A DNA stretch of 20,835 nucleotides, taken from the NCBI GenBank assembly GCA_900554275.1, contig USGS01000025.1:1-20835 (forward strand), given 5' to 3'. Shown one piece after another: positions 1 through 6,687 of this stretch. The stretch's first letter is position 1; every line of letters begins with the position of its first letter. The DNA is from an uncultured Eubacteriales bacterium (lineage in GTDB: Bacteria > Bacillota > Clostridia > Oscillospirales > Oscillospiraceae). The notes beneath the pieces are model-generated. The model saw only the letters and a list, made by a program, of their open reading frames with translations. It did not search any database and was not told the origin of the DNA. A program made the translations under genes and the position numbers.

Positions 1-824
1 GTGGAGAACTTGTAGCCCTTGGTGTAGTCAAACTTCTCCACCGCCTTGATCAGGCCCAGGTTGCCCTCCTGGATCAGGTCCAGGAACAGCATACCGCGGC
101 CCACGTAGCGCTTGGCGATGGACACCACCAGACGGAGGTTGGCCTCAGCCAGCTGCTGCTTGGCCTTTTCACCGGCCTTGACCTGCTTTTTCAGCTCCGC
201 CAGCTCGTCCTCCGGGATGGGGTCAGCGCCCTCCTGCTCCGCCTGTGCCAGACGCTCCTGCGCCTCGCGCCCGGCGGACATGACGGTGGCCAGCTCCACC
301 TCCTGATCGGCGGTGAGCAGAGGGACCTTGCCGATCTCCTTGAGGTACATACGCACCGGGTCGTCGATGTTGAAGCTGTCCACCAGCGCGTTGGGGTCGA
401 CCAGCTCTTCCTCCTCGATCTCGGCGATCTCCTCCATTGCCGGTTCGCTGTCCTCGACGGGCAGGTCAGTCAAAAAGTCCTCCGCGCCCACCTCGATGCC
501 CAGCGTCTCCAGCGAGTCGTAGATGGAGTCCATCTGCTCGCCCTCAAGATCCATCGCGTCCAGCACCTCGGACAGCTCGCCGGCGTCCAGCCTGCCCTTT
601 TTTCTGCCCTTGATGAGCAGCTCTTTCAGCTTCTCGTTTTTTGCCACCAGCGCGGCGGCGGGCAGGGACGCCAGCGTCTTCTCGTCCAGCACCCCCTTGC
701 CGGGCTTGTCCTGGGGTGCGGGTCTGTCCTCGTGCTTCGTGTCCCCGGTGGGGGCGCTGTCCCCGGCCAGCAGCTGATCCGCCATCCGCTCGAGCTGCTC
801 TGCGGTGTACTTCTCTTCACTCAT
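1..824 (-). CDS. rpoD: RNA polymerase primary sigma factor RpoD/SigA (partial, C-terminus off the left edge)
   Basis: Housekeeping sigma-70 factor that directs core RNA polymerase to vegetative promoters. Only about the first 274 residues are present. After a charged, probably disordered N-terminus comes a region 1.1-like segment (about residues 65-120: KELLIKGRKKGRLDAGEL, then a helical part). An acidic linker follows. Region 1.2 begins near residue 153 (DDPVRMYLKEIG, then LLTADQEVELA). Region 2 begins near residue 228 with ANLRLVVSIAKRYVGRGM, then LIQEGNLGLIKAVEKFDY, the core-binding and -10-recognition helices. Promoter-recognition regions 3 and 4 lie outside the window. The start ATG overlaps the dnaG stop (ATGA at 821-824), so translation is probably coupled to dnaG. 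The SD-like GGAGGAAAG lies inside the end of dnaG. The dnaG-rpoD order is the usual Firmicute arrangement. Confidence 0.97.
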   Translation of the reverse strand, partial: MSEEKYTAEQLERMADQLLAGDSAPTGDTKHEDRPAPQDKPGKGVLDEKTLASLPAAALVAKNEKLKELLIKGRKKGRLDAGELSEVLDAMDLEGEQMDSIYDSLETLGIEVGAEDFLTDLPVEDSEPAMEEIAEIEEEELVDPNALVDSFNIDDPVRMYLKEIGKVPLLTADQEVELATVMSAGREAQERLAQAEQEGADPIPEDELAELKKQVKAGEKAKQQLAEANLRLVVSIAKRYVGRGMLFLDLIQEGNLGLIKAVEKFDYTKGYKFS

Positions 825-2596
825 GTTCGCTTTCCTCCGTAGCCTTTTTTATCTTTATATATTTCCTGCGCCGCGGCCAGCGGGTCCTGCCCGCCGTAGC
901 CGCTGCGCTTCATGTACTCCTCACGAATGATGCGGATGTAGCTGTCCAGCTCCTGCTGCCGGTTGGTCGCGGACACCGGCTTTTGCAGGATGGCGGTCAG
1001 GTGGCTCATCTCCTCCGGCGACAGCACGGCGGACAGCGCGGTCATGCCGCTGCCCCGGCGACGCCACAGCTCACCGTAAATGCGGCCCAGCAGCGGAGAG
1101 GAGAACTCCTCCGGCCGCAGGGGCATCTCAGCGGGAAACAGGCTCTCGTCCTGCACCAGCAATCGCAGAAGGCCCTCCTCCGCCATGGCGCTGCGGGGAA
1201 CGGCATAGCGCATGGCGCGGTCGCCGGGCTGGAGCGAGGCCACCGGATTCAGATCCCGGCGGAGCTGCTTGCTCCGGGCCTTGGCACGGCGCTGCCGGGC
1301 GGCGCGCTGCACCTCCTGCCGCATCACGTCCGGCGGCAGGCCGGCCGACTCGGCGGCGCGGGTGGTATAGATGTCCCGCTCCACAGGGTTTTCCAGCTTG
1401 CACAGCAGCTGGCTGATCTCCTGGGCGTAGCCGATGCGGCCCTGATCGTCCTTCAGGTCGTATTTGGCAGCCACCTCGGACACGCTGAACTCGACGCCGT
1501 TGGCGCTGCCGGACAGCAATCGCTCGAAGGCGTCCTGACCCTGATATTTGATGAAATCGTCAGCGTCCTGCTTGACGTATTTGCCGTCCGCCAGCCGCTG
1601 GGGCAGGCGCAGGACGCGGACGGTGAAGTCGGTGTTCCGCAGCAGCTCCAGCGCCCGATCCGTGGCCATCGAGCCGGCGCTGTCGTTGTCATAGCAGAGG
1701 ATCAGCTCCTTGGTAAAGCGGCTGAGAAGCCGTATCTGCTCCTGGGTCAGGGCCGTGCCCATGCAGGCCACGGCGTTGTCGAAGCCGGCCTGATGGAGCG
1801 TGACCACGTCCAGGTTGCCCTCGCAGAGGATGATATTGGGGCGCTTCGTCTTCCTGGCCAAATTCAGGCCGTAGAGCACGCGGCGCTTGCTGTACGCCAC
1901 CGTTTCGGTGGTGTTCATGTATTTAGGCTCAGAGTTGTCGATGACACGGCTGCCGAAGCCCACCACGTCGCCCCGGATGTCGATGACCGGCAGCATGAGG
2001 CGGTTGCGGAACTTATCATACAGGCCGCCGTTTTTCCCCTGGACCACCAGGCCGGCAGCCAGCAGCTCGGACTTGGTGAAGCCCTGGGCGGTCATGGCCC
2101 GGAGCAGGGCGTCCCACTGGTCCAGGGACGCGCCCATGCCGAAGCGGACGGCCACGCCGCGGCGGATCTGCCGCTTGTCCAGATACGCCTGGACCGCCTG
2201 GCCCTGCGGCCCTTGGAGCTGGTCGTAATACCAGCGGGCGGCGGTGCGGTTCAGCTCCAGCACGCGGCGGCGGAGCTTCTCCGCGGCGGAAGCGCCCTCG
2301 TTCTCCTCCGGCATGGGGATATTGGCACGCTTGGCCAGGAAGCGGACAGCCTCGGGAAAGGTAAGGCCCTCGATGTCCATGATGAAATTGATCACGTCGC
2401 CGCCTTTTTTGCAGCCGAAGCAGTGGTACATCTGCTTGTCCGGCGCGACGGAGAAGGACGGTGTCTTCTCGCTGTGGAAGGGACACAGTCCGAACAGGTT
2501 GCTGCCGTGACGGGTCAGGGTAACGTAGCCGGAGACCACGTCCACAATGTCGCTGCGGGCCATGAGCTCGTCCATAAAGCTCTGGGTAAAGGTCAT
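821..2596 (-). CDS. dnaG: DNA primase DnaG
   Basis: Makes the RNA primers for the replication fork. The 591-residue length fits the family. An N-terminal CHC2 zinc-ribbon carries C38, H41, C59 and C62 (CPFHSEKTPSF then HCFGCKKGG). The central catalytic core has a Toprim fold with the acidic motifs LCEGNLDVV and CYDNDSAG (about residues 255-310). The C-terminal part (after about residue 450) is the less conserved helicase-binding region. I chose ATG 2596 because AAAGGAGGG sits 7 nt upstream and the protein then begins like other primases (MTFTQSFMDELMARSDIVDVV). Longer in-frame starts would run through the promoter region. Its stop overlaps the rpoD start, giving a dnaG-rpoD operon. Confidence 0.97.
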   Translation of the reverse strand: MTFTQSFMDELMARSDIVDVVSGYVTLTRHGSNLFGLCPFHSEKTPSFSVAPDKQMYHCFGCKKGGDVINFIMDIEGLTFPEAVRFLAKRANIPMPEENEGASAAEKLRRRVLELNRTAARWYYDQLQGPQGQAVQAYLDKRQIRRGVAVRFGMGASLDQWDALLRAMTAQGFTKSELLAAGLVVQGKNGGLYDKFRNRLMLPVIDIRGDVVGFGSRVIDNSEPKYMNTTETVAYSKRRVLYGLNLARKTKRPNIILCEGNLDVVTLHQAGFDNAVACMGTALTQEQIRLLSRFTKELILCYDNDSAGSMATDRALELLRNTDFTVRVLRLPQRLADGKYVKQDADDFIKYQGQDAFERLLSGSANGVEFSVSEVAAKYDLKDDQGRIGYAQEISQLLCKLENPVERDIYTTRAAESAGLPPDVMRQEVQRAARQRRAKARSKQLRRDLNPVASLQPGDRAMRYAVPRSAMAEEGLLRLLVQDESLFPAEMPLRPEEFSSPLLGRIYGELWRRRGSGMTALSAVLSPEEMSHLTAILQKPVSATNRQQELDSYIRIIREEYMKRSGYGGQDPLAAAQEIYKDKKGYGGKRT

Positions 2597-2627
2597 CTGC
2601 GTCCCTCCTTTCCGGGGTCTTACCTTA

Positions 2628-2633
2628 ACTATA
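2628..2633 (-). promoter_or_regulatory. Candidate -10 element for dnaG-rpoD
   Basis: On the minus strand TATAGT lies about 32 nt upstream of the dnaG ATG, which would give a leader of roughly 25 nt holding the ribosome site. There is no good -35 at the expected distance; the upstream DNA is a T-rich run. Weak evidence. Confidence 0.3.
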
Positions 2634-2710
2634 CCAAAAAAAATGGGGAAATCCTCTTTTTTCGGGGAAAAATTTTTTGGGAGACGCATATACTGCCGTG
2701 AGGTGAGGGT

Positions 2711-3199
2711 ATGAAGCGCGTTCCGATCTTTCCATGCATCGTGGGGCTGCACGCGGCGCTGGCGGCGGCGGCACTGCTATGGGCGCTGCAGGCGCGGTTC
2801 GGCGATCCGCTGACAGCGGCGCTGTCGCCGGCGTGGGACAGCCCGTGGGAGCAGGGCAAGGCGGCGTTTTTCCCGTTGCTGGCCGCCGGGCCGGTGATAT
2901 GGTATCTGGCGGAAGGCGGAAGCCGGAGCGGGCTGTGTGCCATGGCCATGGCAGGCGGCGGGGCGGCGACGGTGCTGGCGCTGGCAGGGGCAGCGCCGGC
3001 CATAGCGGCCGGCGGGGCGATGGCGGCGGCGGTGGCGCTGTACGGCGGGGTGCTGCGGCGGCTGAAGGAGCGGGGCGGGTGGTTCGCGGCGGCGATAGCG
3101 CTGGCGGCGGCGTATATCCTGCTGACCATCGTGAGGCCGGGCGGGGCGCTGTTCACGCCGAGGGGAGATGTGTCCGCGCTGGCGGGGATACCGTTCTGA
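2711..3199 (+). CDS. Small integral membrane protein, DUF6512-like
   Basis: A 162-residue very hydrophobic protein with about five predicted membrane segments (roughly residues 8-25, 53-68, 76-98, 100-115 and 123-142). The stretch SPAWDSPWEQGKAAFFPLL (about residues 39-57) resembles the signature I recall for DUF6512 membrane proteins, where a Asn-Glu-Ser-x-Trp-Glu-His motif precedes Lys and Phe-Phe-Pro. That match is from memory. The function of the family is not known. ATG 2711 follows a GAGGTGAGG ribosome site immediately upstream. The gene is transcribed alone, divergent from dnaG, and ends at a shared terminator facing the surface protein gene. Alanine and glycine content is high, so antisense frames are also open. 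The membrane topology and ribosome site favour this frame. Confidence 0.7.
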   Translation: MKRVPIFPCIVGLHAALAAAALLWALQARFGDPLTAALSPAWDSPWEQGKAAFFPLLAAGPVIWYLAEGGSRSGLCAMAMAGGGAATVLALAGAAPAIAAGGAMAAAVALYGGVLRRLKERGGWFAAAIALAAAYILLTIVRPGGALFTPRGDVSALAGIPF

Positions 3200-3203
3200 G
3201 GGC

Positions 3204-3238
3204 AAAAAAAGAGACCGCCGGAGCGGTCTCTTCTTTTA
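3204..3238. terminator. Bidirectional intrinsic terminator between convergent genes
   Basis: An 8-bp GC-rich stem (GAGACCGC 3211-3218, GCGGTCTC 3223-3230) with a CGGA loop. It is flanked by seven A on the left (3204-3210) and a T-rich run on the right. It can end the DUF6512-like gene on the plus strand and, more strongly, the surface protein gene on the minus strand. A weaker 6-bp hairpin (TTAGAG 3241-3246 / CTCTAA 3252-3257) lies next to the stop of the minus-strand gene. Confidence 0.85.
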
Positions 3239-3257
3239 GGTTAGAGTGAAGCTCTAA

Positions 3258-4082
3258 TTAGAACTCCTTCTTCTTGCCGATCACAACAGCGGAGCCAGCA
3301 ACGGAGGTCAGAGCCATGCCAACGTACATAGCGATACCAGCGTCGAAGGTCTTGGGGGAGCCGCTGGGAGTGGTGCTGCTGCCGGAAGCGGTAGCGGGGA
3401 AGTACCAGTTGCCGGTGATGATCTGAGCACCATCGGGGATGGAAGCGTAGTTAGCAGCCTTGACAGCAGCCAGCTTGCAGACAGAGCAGGTGTAACCCAC
3501 GACCTTGCCATCCTTCACAGTGGGGATAGCAGTGTGCTGAACGGTAGCGGTAGCATCAGCAGCCACCAGGGTCACGTTGATCAGCTTGCCGCCGACCAGC
3601 AGAGCCTCGGCGCCCTTCTCATCAGCAACGTACAGAGCCTTGTTGCCCTTCGCATTGGTGGTGTAGTAGGTCTCAGCGCTGTCATAGTCGTAGTCGAACT
3701 GACCGCACTTCTTGCCGAAGTTCTTGAACTCGGTGCCGGTGCCGTTGTAGTGAACGGTGGCCTTGGCCAGGTACAGCATCACGCTGGTAGCGTCGGCATC
3801 GCCGTACAGAACCAGGTCAGCATCGGCCAGGGAGCTAACGACAACATACTCAGTGTCCATAACGACGTAGTAAGCGACGTTAGCGGTGTTGGTCTGCTTG
3901 CCATCCTTGTCCAGCTTGGCAGCGGTGGCAGCATAGAAAGTAGCGGTGACTTCCTTCTTCACAGCGTCCTTAGCGCTGGTGTCGCGATAAGCCTTAGCCT
4001 TGACAGTGGTAGCAGCGAAAGCGGTGCTGCACAGAGCCAGAGCCATGACCATCGCCAACACAGTTGCAATGATCTTCTTCAT
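3258..4082 (-). CDS. Secreted surface protein with C-terminal SPKTF-type anchor-like signal
   Basis: A 274-residue exported protein. Residues 1-23 form a classical Sec signal peptide (MKK, hydrophobic core, cleavage after AFA). Cys18 is not in a good lipobox (LALC), so lipoprotein processing is unlikely. The mature part is polar and beta-rich with no domain I recognise. Near its C-terminus it has a CSVC motif. A Ser/Thr/Gly/Pro linker then leads to SPKTF (residues 242-246), a hydrophobic segment (about 250-269) and the basic tail KKKEF. This is the layout of a cell-wall sorting signal, but with Phe where LPXTG signals have Gly. ATG 4082 is chosen because GGAGG sits 7 nt upstream; the earlier ATG overlaps that ribosome site. 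Codon choice is less GC-rich than its neighbours, which fits high expression. The gene is monocistronic with a strong promoter. Confidence 0.85.
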   Translation of the reverse strand: MKKIIATVLAMVMALALCSTAFAATTVKAKAYRDTSAKDAVKKEVTATFYAATAAKLDKDGKQTNTANVAYYVVMDTEYVVVSSLADADLVLYGDADATSVMLYLAKATVHYNGTGTEFKNFGKKCGQFDYDYDSAETYYTTNAKGNKALYVADEKGAEALLVGGKLINVTLVAADATATVQHTAIPTVKDGKVVGYTCSVCKLAAVKAANYASIPDGAQIITGNWYFPATASGSSTTPSGSPKTFDAGIAMYVGMALTSVAGSAVVIGKKKEF

Positions 4083-4214
4083 GTTTGTTTCCTCCATAAA
4101 ATTTTGTTTGTTTTGGGTTCGGTCTCACCGCCGCCATCTTCAGGCCGCCACATAAACATCATTATGTTGTAGCCCGCAGACGTTGGCAACTCGACCTCGC
4201 CTTTGACGATGCTA

Positions 4215-4242
4215 AGTATATCATAAACGGCGGATAAATCAA
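4215..4242 (-). promoter_or_regulatory. Promoter of the surface protein gene
   Basis: Reading the minus strand: -35 TTGATT (4242-4237), a 16-bp spacer, then an extended -10 TGATATACT ending at 4215. The start point would be near 4208, giving a leader of about 125 nt before ATG 4082. The sequence upstream is strongly AT-rich, like an UP element. This is one of the best promoter matches in the window. Confidence 0.75.
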
Positions 4243-4623
4243 GGCTTTTGGGGCGAGGATTTGCAAAAAAACTCGTAAAAAAATATTAAAAAACCATTAA
4301 ATTTTCGGAATAGTTGTGTATTTATTCTATTTCGTGGATTTTAGTAACTTTTTAGCATGTTTGCAGACAAAATTCAGAACGCCGCAAATCGGGTAAAACG
4401 GTGATTTTCACGTGATACATTGCCCATATTTAACAATTTCACACGTTGTTCCGTAAATTCTCATGGGCGCAGCGGAGGATTTTCCCAGCTCCCACACGCG
4501 CCGCGCGGACATCTGCGTGGAATTTGTGCGCCGCATAAGGACGATTTTCCCCGCCAGAAGCGTATGGCCGCGCACACCCGGCAGGCGGAGCGCAGGGGTG
4601 GGAGAAAACGGGGAATTTGGGTA
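4243..4623. other. Intergenic region between divergent surface protein and sdaAB genes
   Basis: No gene is supported here. The left part (about 4243-4440) is sharply AT-rich, with A- and T-tracts, in contrast to the GC-rich surroundings. It may act as an upstream activating sequence for the surface protein promoter. A TCACGTGA palindrome lies near 4408-4415. The right part (4460-4623) is GC-rich. Short open frames here lack good ribosome sites and protein-like composition. Confidence 0.6.
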
Positions 4624-4652
4624 TCGCTTTTTTACAGGGGACGTGGTACAAT
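4624..4652 (+). promoter_or_regulatory. Promoter of the sdaAB-sdaAA-cupin operon
   Basis: -35 TCGCTT (4624-4629), 17-bp spacer beginning with a T-run, and -10 TACAAT (4647-4652) preceded by TG at -1 spacing (extended -10). The start point would be near 4659, with a leader of about 39 nt. It matches the other promoters in this window better than the textbook consensus. Confidence 0.55.
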
Positions 4653-4697
4653 GGCGGCAAGGAATATCAGGAAAATCAGAAAAGGAGTTTCCTTGCC

Positions 4698-5399
4698 ATG
4701 TTGGATATTTTTGACATACTCGGGCCGGTGATGATCGGGCCGTCCAGCTCCCACACCGCCGGGGCGGCGCGGATCGGCGCAATGGCCCGGGCGCTGCTGG
4801 GCCAGCCGCCGGTGAAGGCGGCGATACACCTGTACGGCTCGTTTGCGGAGACCGGCGCGGGGCACGGCACAGACCGGGCGCTGGTGGGCGGTCTTCTGGG
4901 CATGAAGCCGGACGATCCGCGGCTGCCCACCGCCTTTGACGAGGCGAAGAAGGCGGGGCTGACGTACACCATCGACGAGGTGAAGCTGCGGGACGCCCAT
5001 CCCAACACGGCGGTGATCGAGGCGGAGAGCGCGGACGGGAGGAAGCTGTCCATGCAGGCATCCTCTATCGGCGGCGGACGGATCATGGTGAACAAGCTGG
5101 ACGGCATCGAGGTAAATTTCAACGGCACGTACAACACGCTGGTGATCCGCAACCTGGACTACTACTCCTCGGAGGCGGCGGTGACGACCATACTGAGCCA
5201 GTTCCGCATCAACATCGCCAATATGAGTATGTACCGCCACAAGCGGGGCGGCGAGTCGCTGATGATCATTGAGGTGGACCAGCATATCAAGCCGGAGCAG
5301 GTGTCCTTCATCGGGCAGCTGCCGGGCATTGTGTCCCTGACGTACTACGACAAGGAGGTGGATGACGATGGCGCTGGATTCGATGAGGGAGATATTTGA
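4698..5399 (+). CDS. sdaAB: L-serine ammonia-lyase, iron-sulfur dependent, beta subunit
   Basis: Beta subunit of the two-chain iron-sulfur L-serine dehydratase, which turns L-serine into pyruvate and ammonia in the cytoplasm. Its 233 residues fit SdaAB. The N-terminal serine dehydratase beta domain has FDILGPVMIGPSSSHTAGAARIG (given here in part; residues 4-26) and GSFAETGAGHGTDRALVGG. A C-terminal ACT domain begins near residue 148 (NTLVIRNLDYYSSEAAVTT) and probably helps sense or bind serine. ATG 4698 follows AAAGGAG by 10 nt and starts the protein as in the family (MLDIFD). A longer in-frame ATG upstream lies within the promoter. The 3' end overlaps sdaAA by 32 bases in another frame, which implies coupled translation of the two subunits. 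Confidence 0.95.
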   Translation: MLDIFDILGPVMIGPSSSHTAGAARIGAMARALLGQPPVKAAIHLYGSFAETGAGHGTDRALVGGLLGMKPDDPRLPTAFDEAKKAGLTYTIDEVKLRDAHPNTAVIEAESADGRKLSMQASSIGGGRIMVNKLDGIEVNFNGTYNTLVIRNLDYYSSEAAVTTILSQFRINIANMSMYRHKRGGESLMIIEVDQHIKPEQVSFIGQLPGIVSLTYYDKEVDDDGAGFDEGDI

Positions 5400-6243
5400 C
5401 AGGATGGCCCAGGAGGGAAAGCCCTTCTGGGAGATCGTGCTGGAGACGGATATGGAGGAGCGGCAGGTGACGCGCAACCAGTCCATGGCCAAGATGCTGA
5501 CCATGTGGCAGGCCATGTCCGACGCGGCGGACGGCTACACGGGCCGGCGGCGTTCCGTCAGCGGTCTGGTGGGCGGCGACGGCATGAAGATGCGGCAGTA
5601 CAACCTGCGGGGCGAGGCCATGACCGGCGGCTATGTCAGCGAGGTCATCGCCGAGGCACTGAGCATGGCGGAGAGCAACGCCTGCATGGGGCGCATCGTG
5701 GCCGCGCCTACGGCGGGGGCGTGCGGCGTGCTGCCGGCGGTGCTGCTGCCGCTGTGTAAATATGAGGAGCTGAGCCAGCACCAGCTGCTGGAGGCACTGT
5801 ACGTGGCCAGCGGCATCGGCGCGGTGATCGCCTACCGGGCGTGCATCGCCGGTGCGTCCGGCGGGTGTCAGGCGGAGATCGGCACGGCGTCGGCCATGGC
5901 GGCGGGCGCGCTGGTGGCCCTGCGGGGCGGCGACGGCCAGCAGATCGGCCACGCGGTGGCCATGGCGCTGAAGAACCTGATGGGGCTGGTCTGCGACCCG
6001 GTGGCGGGGCTGGTGGAGGTACCCTGCGTGAAGCGGAACGTCATCGGCGCGGTGAACGCCGTCAGCGTGGCGGACATGGCTATGGCGGGCATCACCAGCC
6101 AGATCCCAGTGGACGAGGTCATCGACGCCATGGGCGAGGTGGGCAGGAGAATGCCGGTGGAGTTCCGGGAGACGGCGCTGGGCGGCCTGGCGGCCACACC
6201 TACCGGGGTGGCTATTCAGGAGAAGATGCGCAAGAGCAGCTGA
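5368..6243 (+). CDS. sdaAA: L-serine ammonia-lyase, iron-sulfur dependent, alpha subunit
   Basis: Catalytic subunit that carries the oxygen-sensitive [4Fe-4S] cluster used as Lewis acid to remove the serine hydroxyl. The 291-residue length is typical. Hallmarks are GGDGMKMRQYN, MGRIVAAPTAGACGVLPAV, GASGGCQAEIGTASAMAAGA and CDPVAGLVEVPCVKRN. The cysteines in these motifs are the expected cluster ligands. ATG 5368 is preferred over ATG 5362 because GGAGG (5354-5358) is 9 nt away from the former and only 3 nt from the latter. It sits inside the end of sdaAB. The dehydratase supplies pyruvate and ammonia from serine in an anaerobic amino-acid fermenter. Confidence 0.95.
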   Translation: MALDSMREIFDRMAQEGKPFWEIVLETDMEERQVTRNQSMAKMLTMWQAMSDAADGYTGRRRSVSGLVGGDGMKMRQYNLRGEAMTGGYVSEVIAEALSMAESNACMGRIVAAPTAGACGVLPAVLLPLCKYEELSQHQLLEALYVASGIGAVIAYRACIAGASGGCQAEIGTASAMAAGALVALRGGDGQQIGHAVAMALKNLMGLVCDPVAGLVEVPCVKRNVIGAVNAVSVADMAMAGITSQIPVDEVIDAMGEVGRRMPVEFRETALGGLAATPTGVAIQEKMRKSS

Positions 6244-6258
6244 GAGGAGGCGCTGAGC

Positions 6259-6594
6259 ATGATGCTGGACTTTCAGGCGGCGGAGGCCGCCGTTGTGCCG
6301 CACTTCAAGGGCGGCGAGGGGCAGGCCGTCGTCCGCAAGGCGGTGGAGGATGAGATGGGAAGAGTCCTGACGCTGGAGCTGCCGGCGGGGTCGTCCATTG
6401 GGCTGCACACCCACACGGGGAACTGTGAGGTCATCCACGTGCTGAGCGGGCGGGGCGTATGCCATGACGACGGCGCGGAGGTGACGCTGGAGGCGGGGAT
6501 GACCCACTACTGTCCCGAGGGACACACCCACGGCATTGAGAATACAGGCAGCGAGCCGCTGATGCTGCTGGGGATACTGCCGAATATGAAATGA
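6259..6594 (+). CDS. Small single-domain cupin protein
   Basis: A 111-residue protein with one cupin barrel. The metal-binding motif 1 is HTHTGNCEVIHVLSG (two His and a Glu) and motif 2 includes YCPEGHTHGIEN (His). Such small cupins bind a divalent metal and may be isomerases, dioxygenases or ligand sensors; the substrate is not evident. ATG 6259 follows AGAGGAGG by 8 nt, 15 bases after the sdaAA stop, so it is the third gene of the serine dehydratase operon. A link to serine or pyruvate metabolism is inferred from position only. A terminator follows directly. Confidence 0.85.
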   Translation: MMLDFQAAEAAVVPHFKGGEGQAVVRKAVEDEMGRVLTLELPAGSSIGLHTHTGNCEVIHVLSGRGVCHDDGAEVTLEAGMTHYCPEGHTHGIENTGSEPLMLLGILPNMK

Positions 6595-6602
6595 GAGACG
6601 CG

Positions 6603-6637
6603 CAAAAAACAGGCCGCGAGGGCGGTCTGTTTTTTTT
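6603..6637. terminator. Bidirectional intrinsic terminator (cupin / pgcA)
   Basis: Stem ACAGGCCGC (6609-6617) with GCGGTCTGT (6622-6630) around a GAGG loop; one position is a G-U pair in plus-strand RNA. It is followed by eight T (6630-6637) and preceded by six A (6604-6609). It ends the serine operon and can also end the minus-strand murA-pgcA cluster, although pgcA stops about 50 bases away. Confidence 0.85.
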
Positions 6638-6687
6638 GTGGGATTTTCAGGTTGTGTGCAGGGGCGGTCTATTGGGGCTTATGCCCT

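Noticed and set aside
2689..2694. TATACT as promoter -10 for the DUF6512-like gene
   Set aside because: It would place the transcription start inside the ribosome site, and there is no matching -35.
641..2701. 686-residue plus-strand open frame
   Set aside because: It is antisense to dnaG, whose zinc and Toprim motifs are unmistakable. The frame's long Gly/His/Val/Leu-rich composition is typical of the antisense of GC-rich genes.
4029..4082. Lipoprotein signal in the surface protein (LALC at residues 15-18)
   Set aside because: The residue before Cys is Leu rather than Gly, Ala or Ser, and a good signal-peptidase I site (AFA) follows.
4420..4731. Short plus-strand frame upstream of sdaAB
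   Set aside because: It lacks a ribosome site, spans the sdaAB promoter and start, and has no protein-like pattern.
5308..6531. 407-residue minus-strand open frame
   Set aside because: Antisense to sdaAA and the cupin gene; His/Arg/Ala-rich with no motif and no ribosome site.
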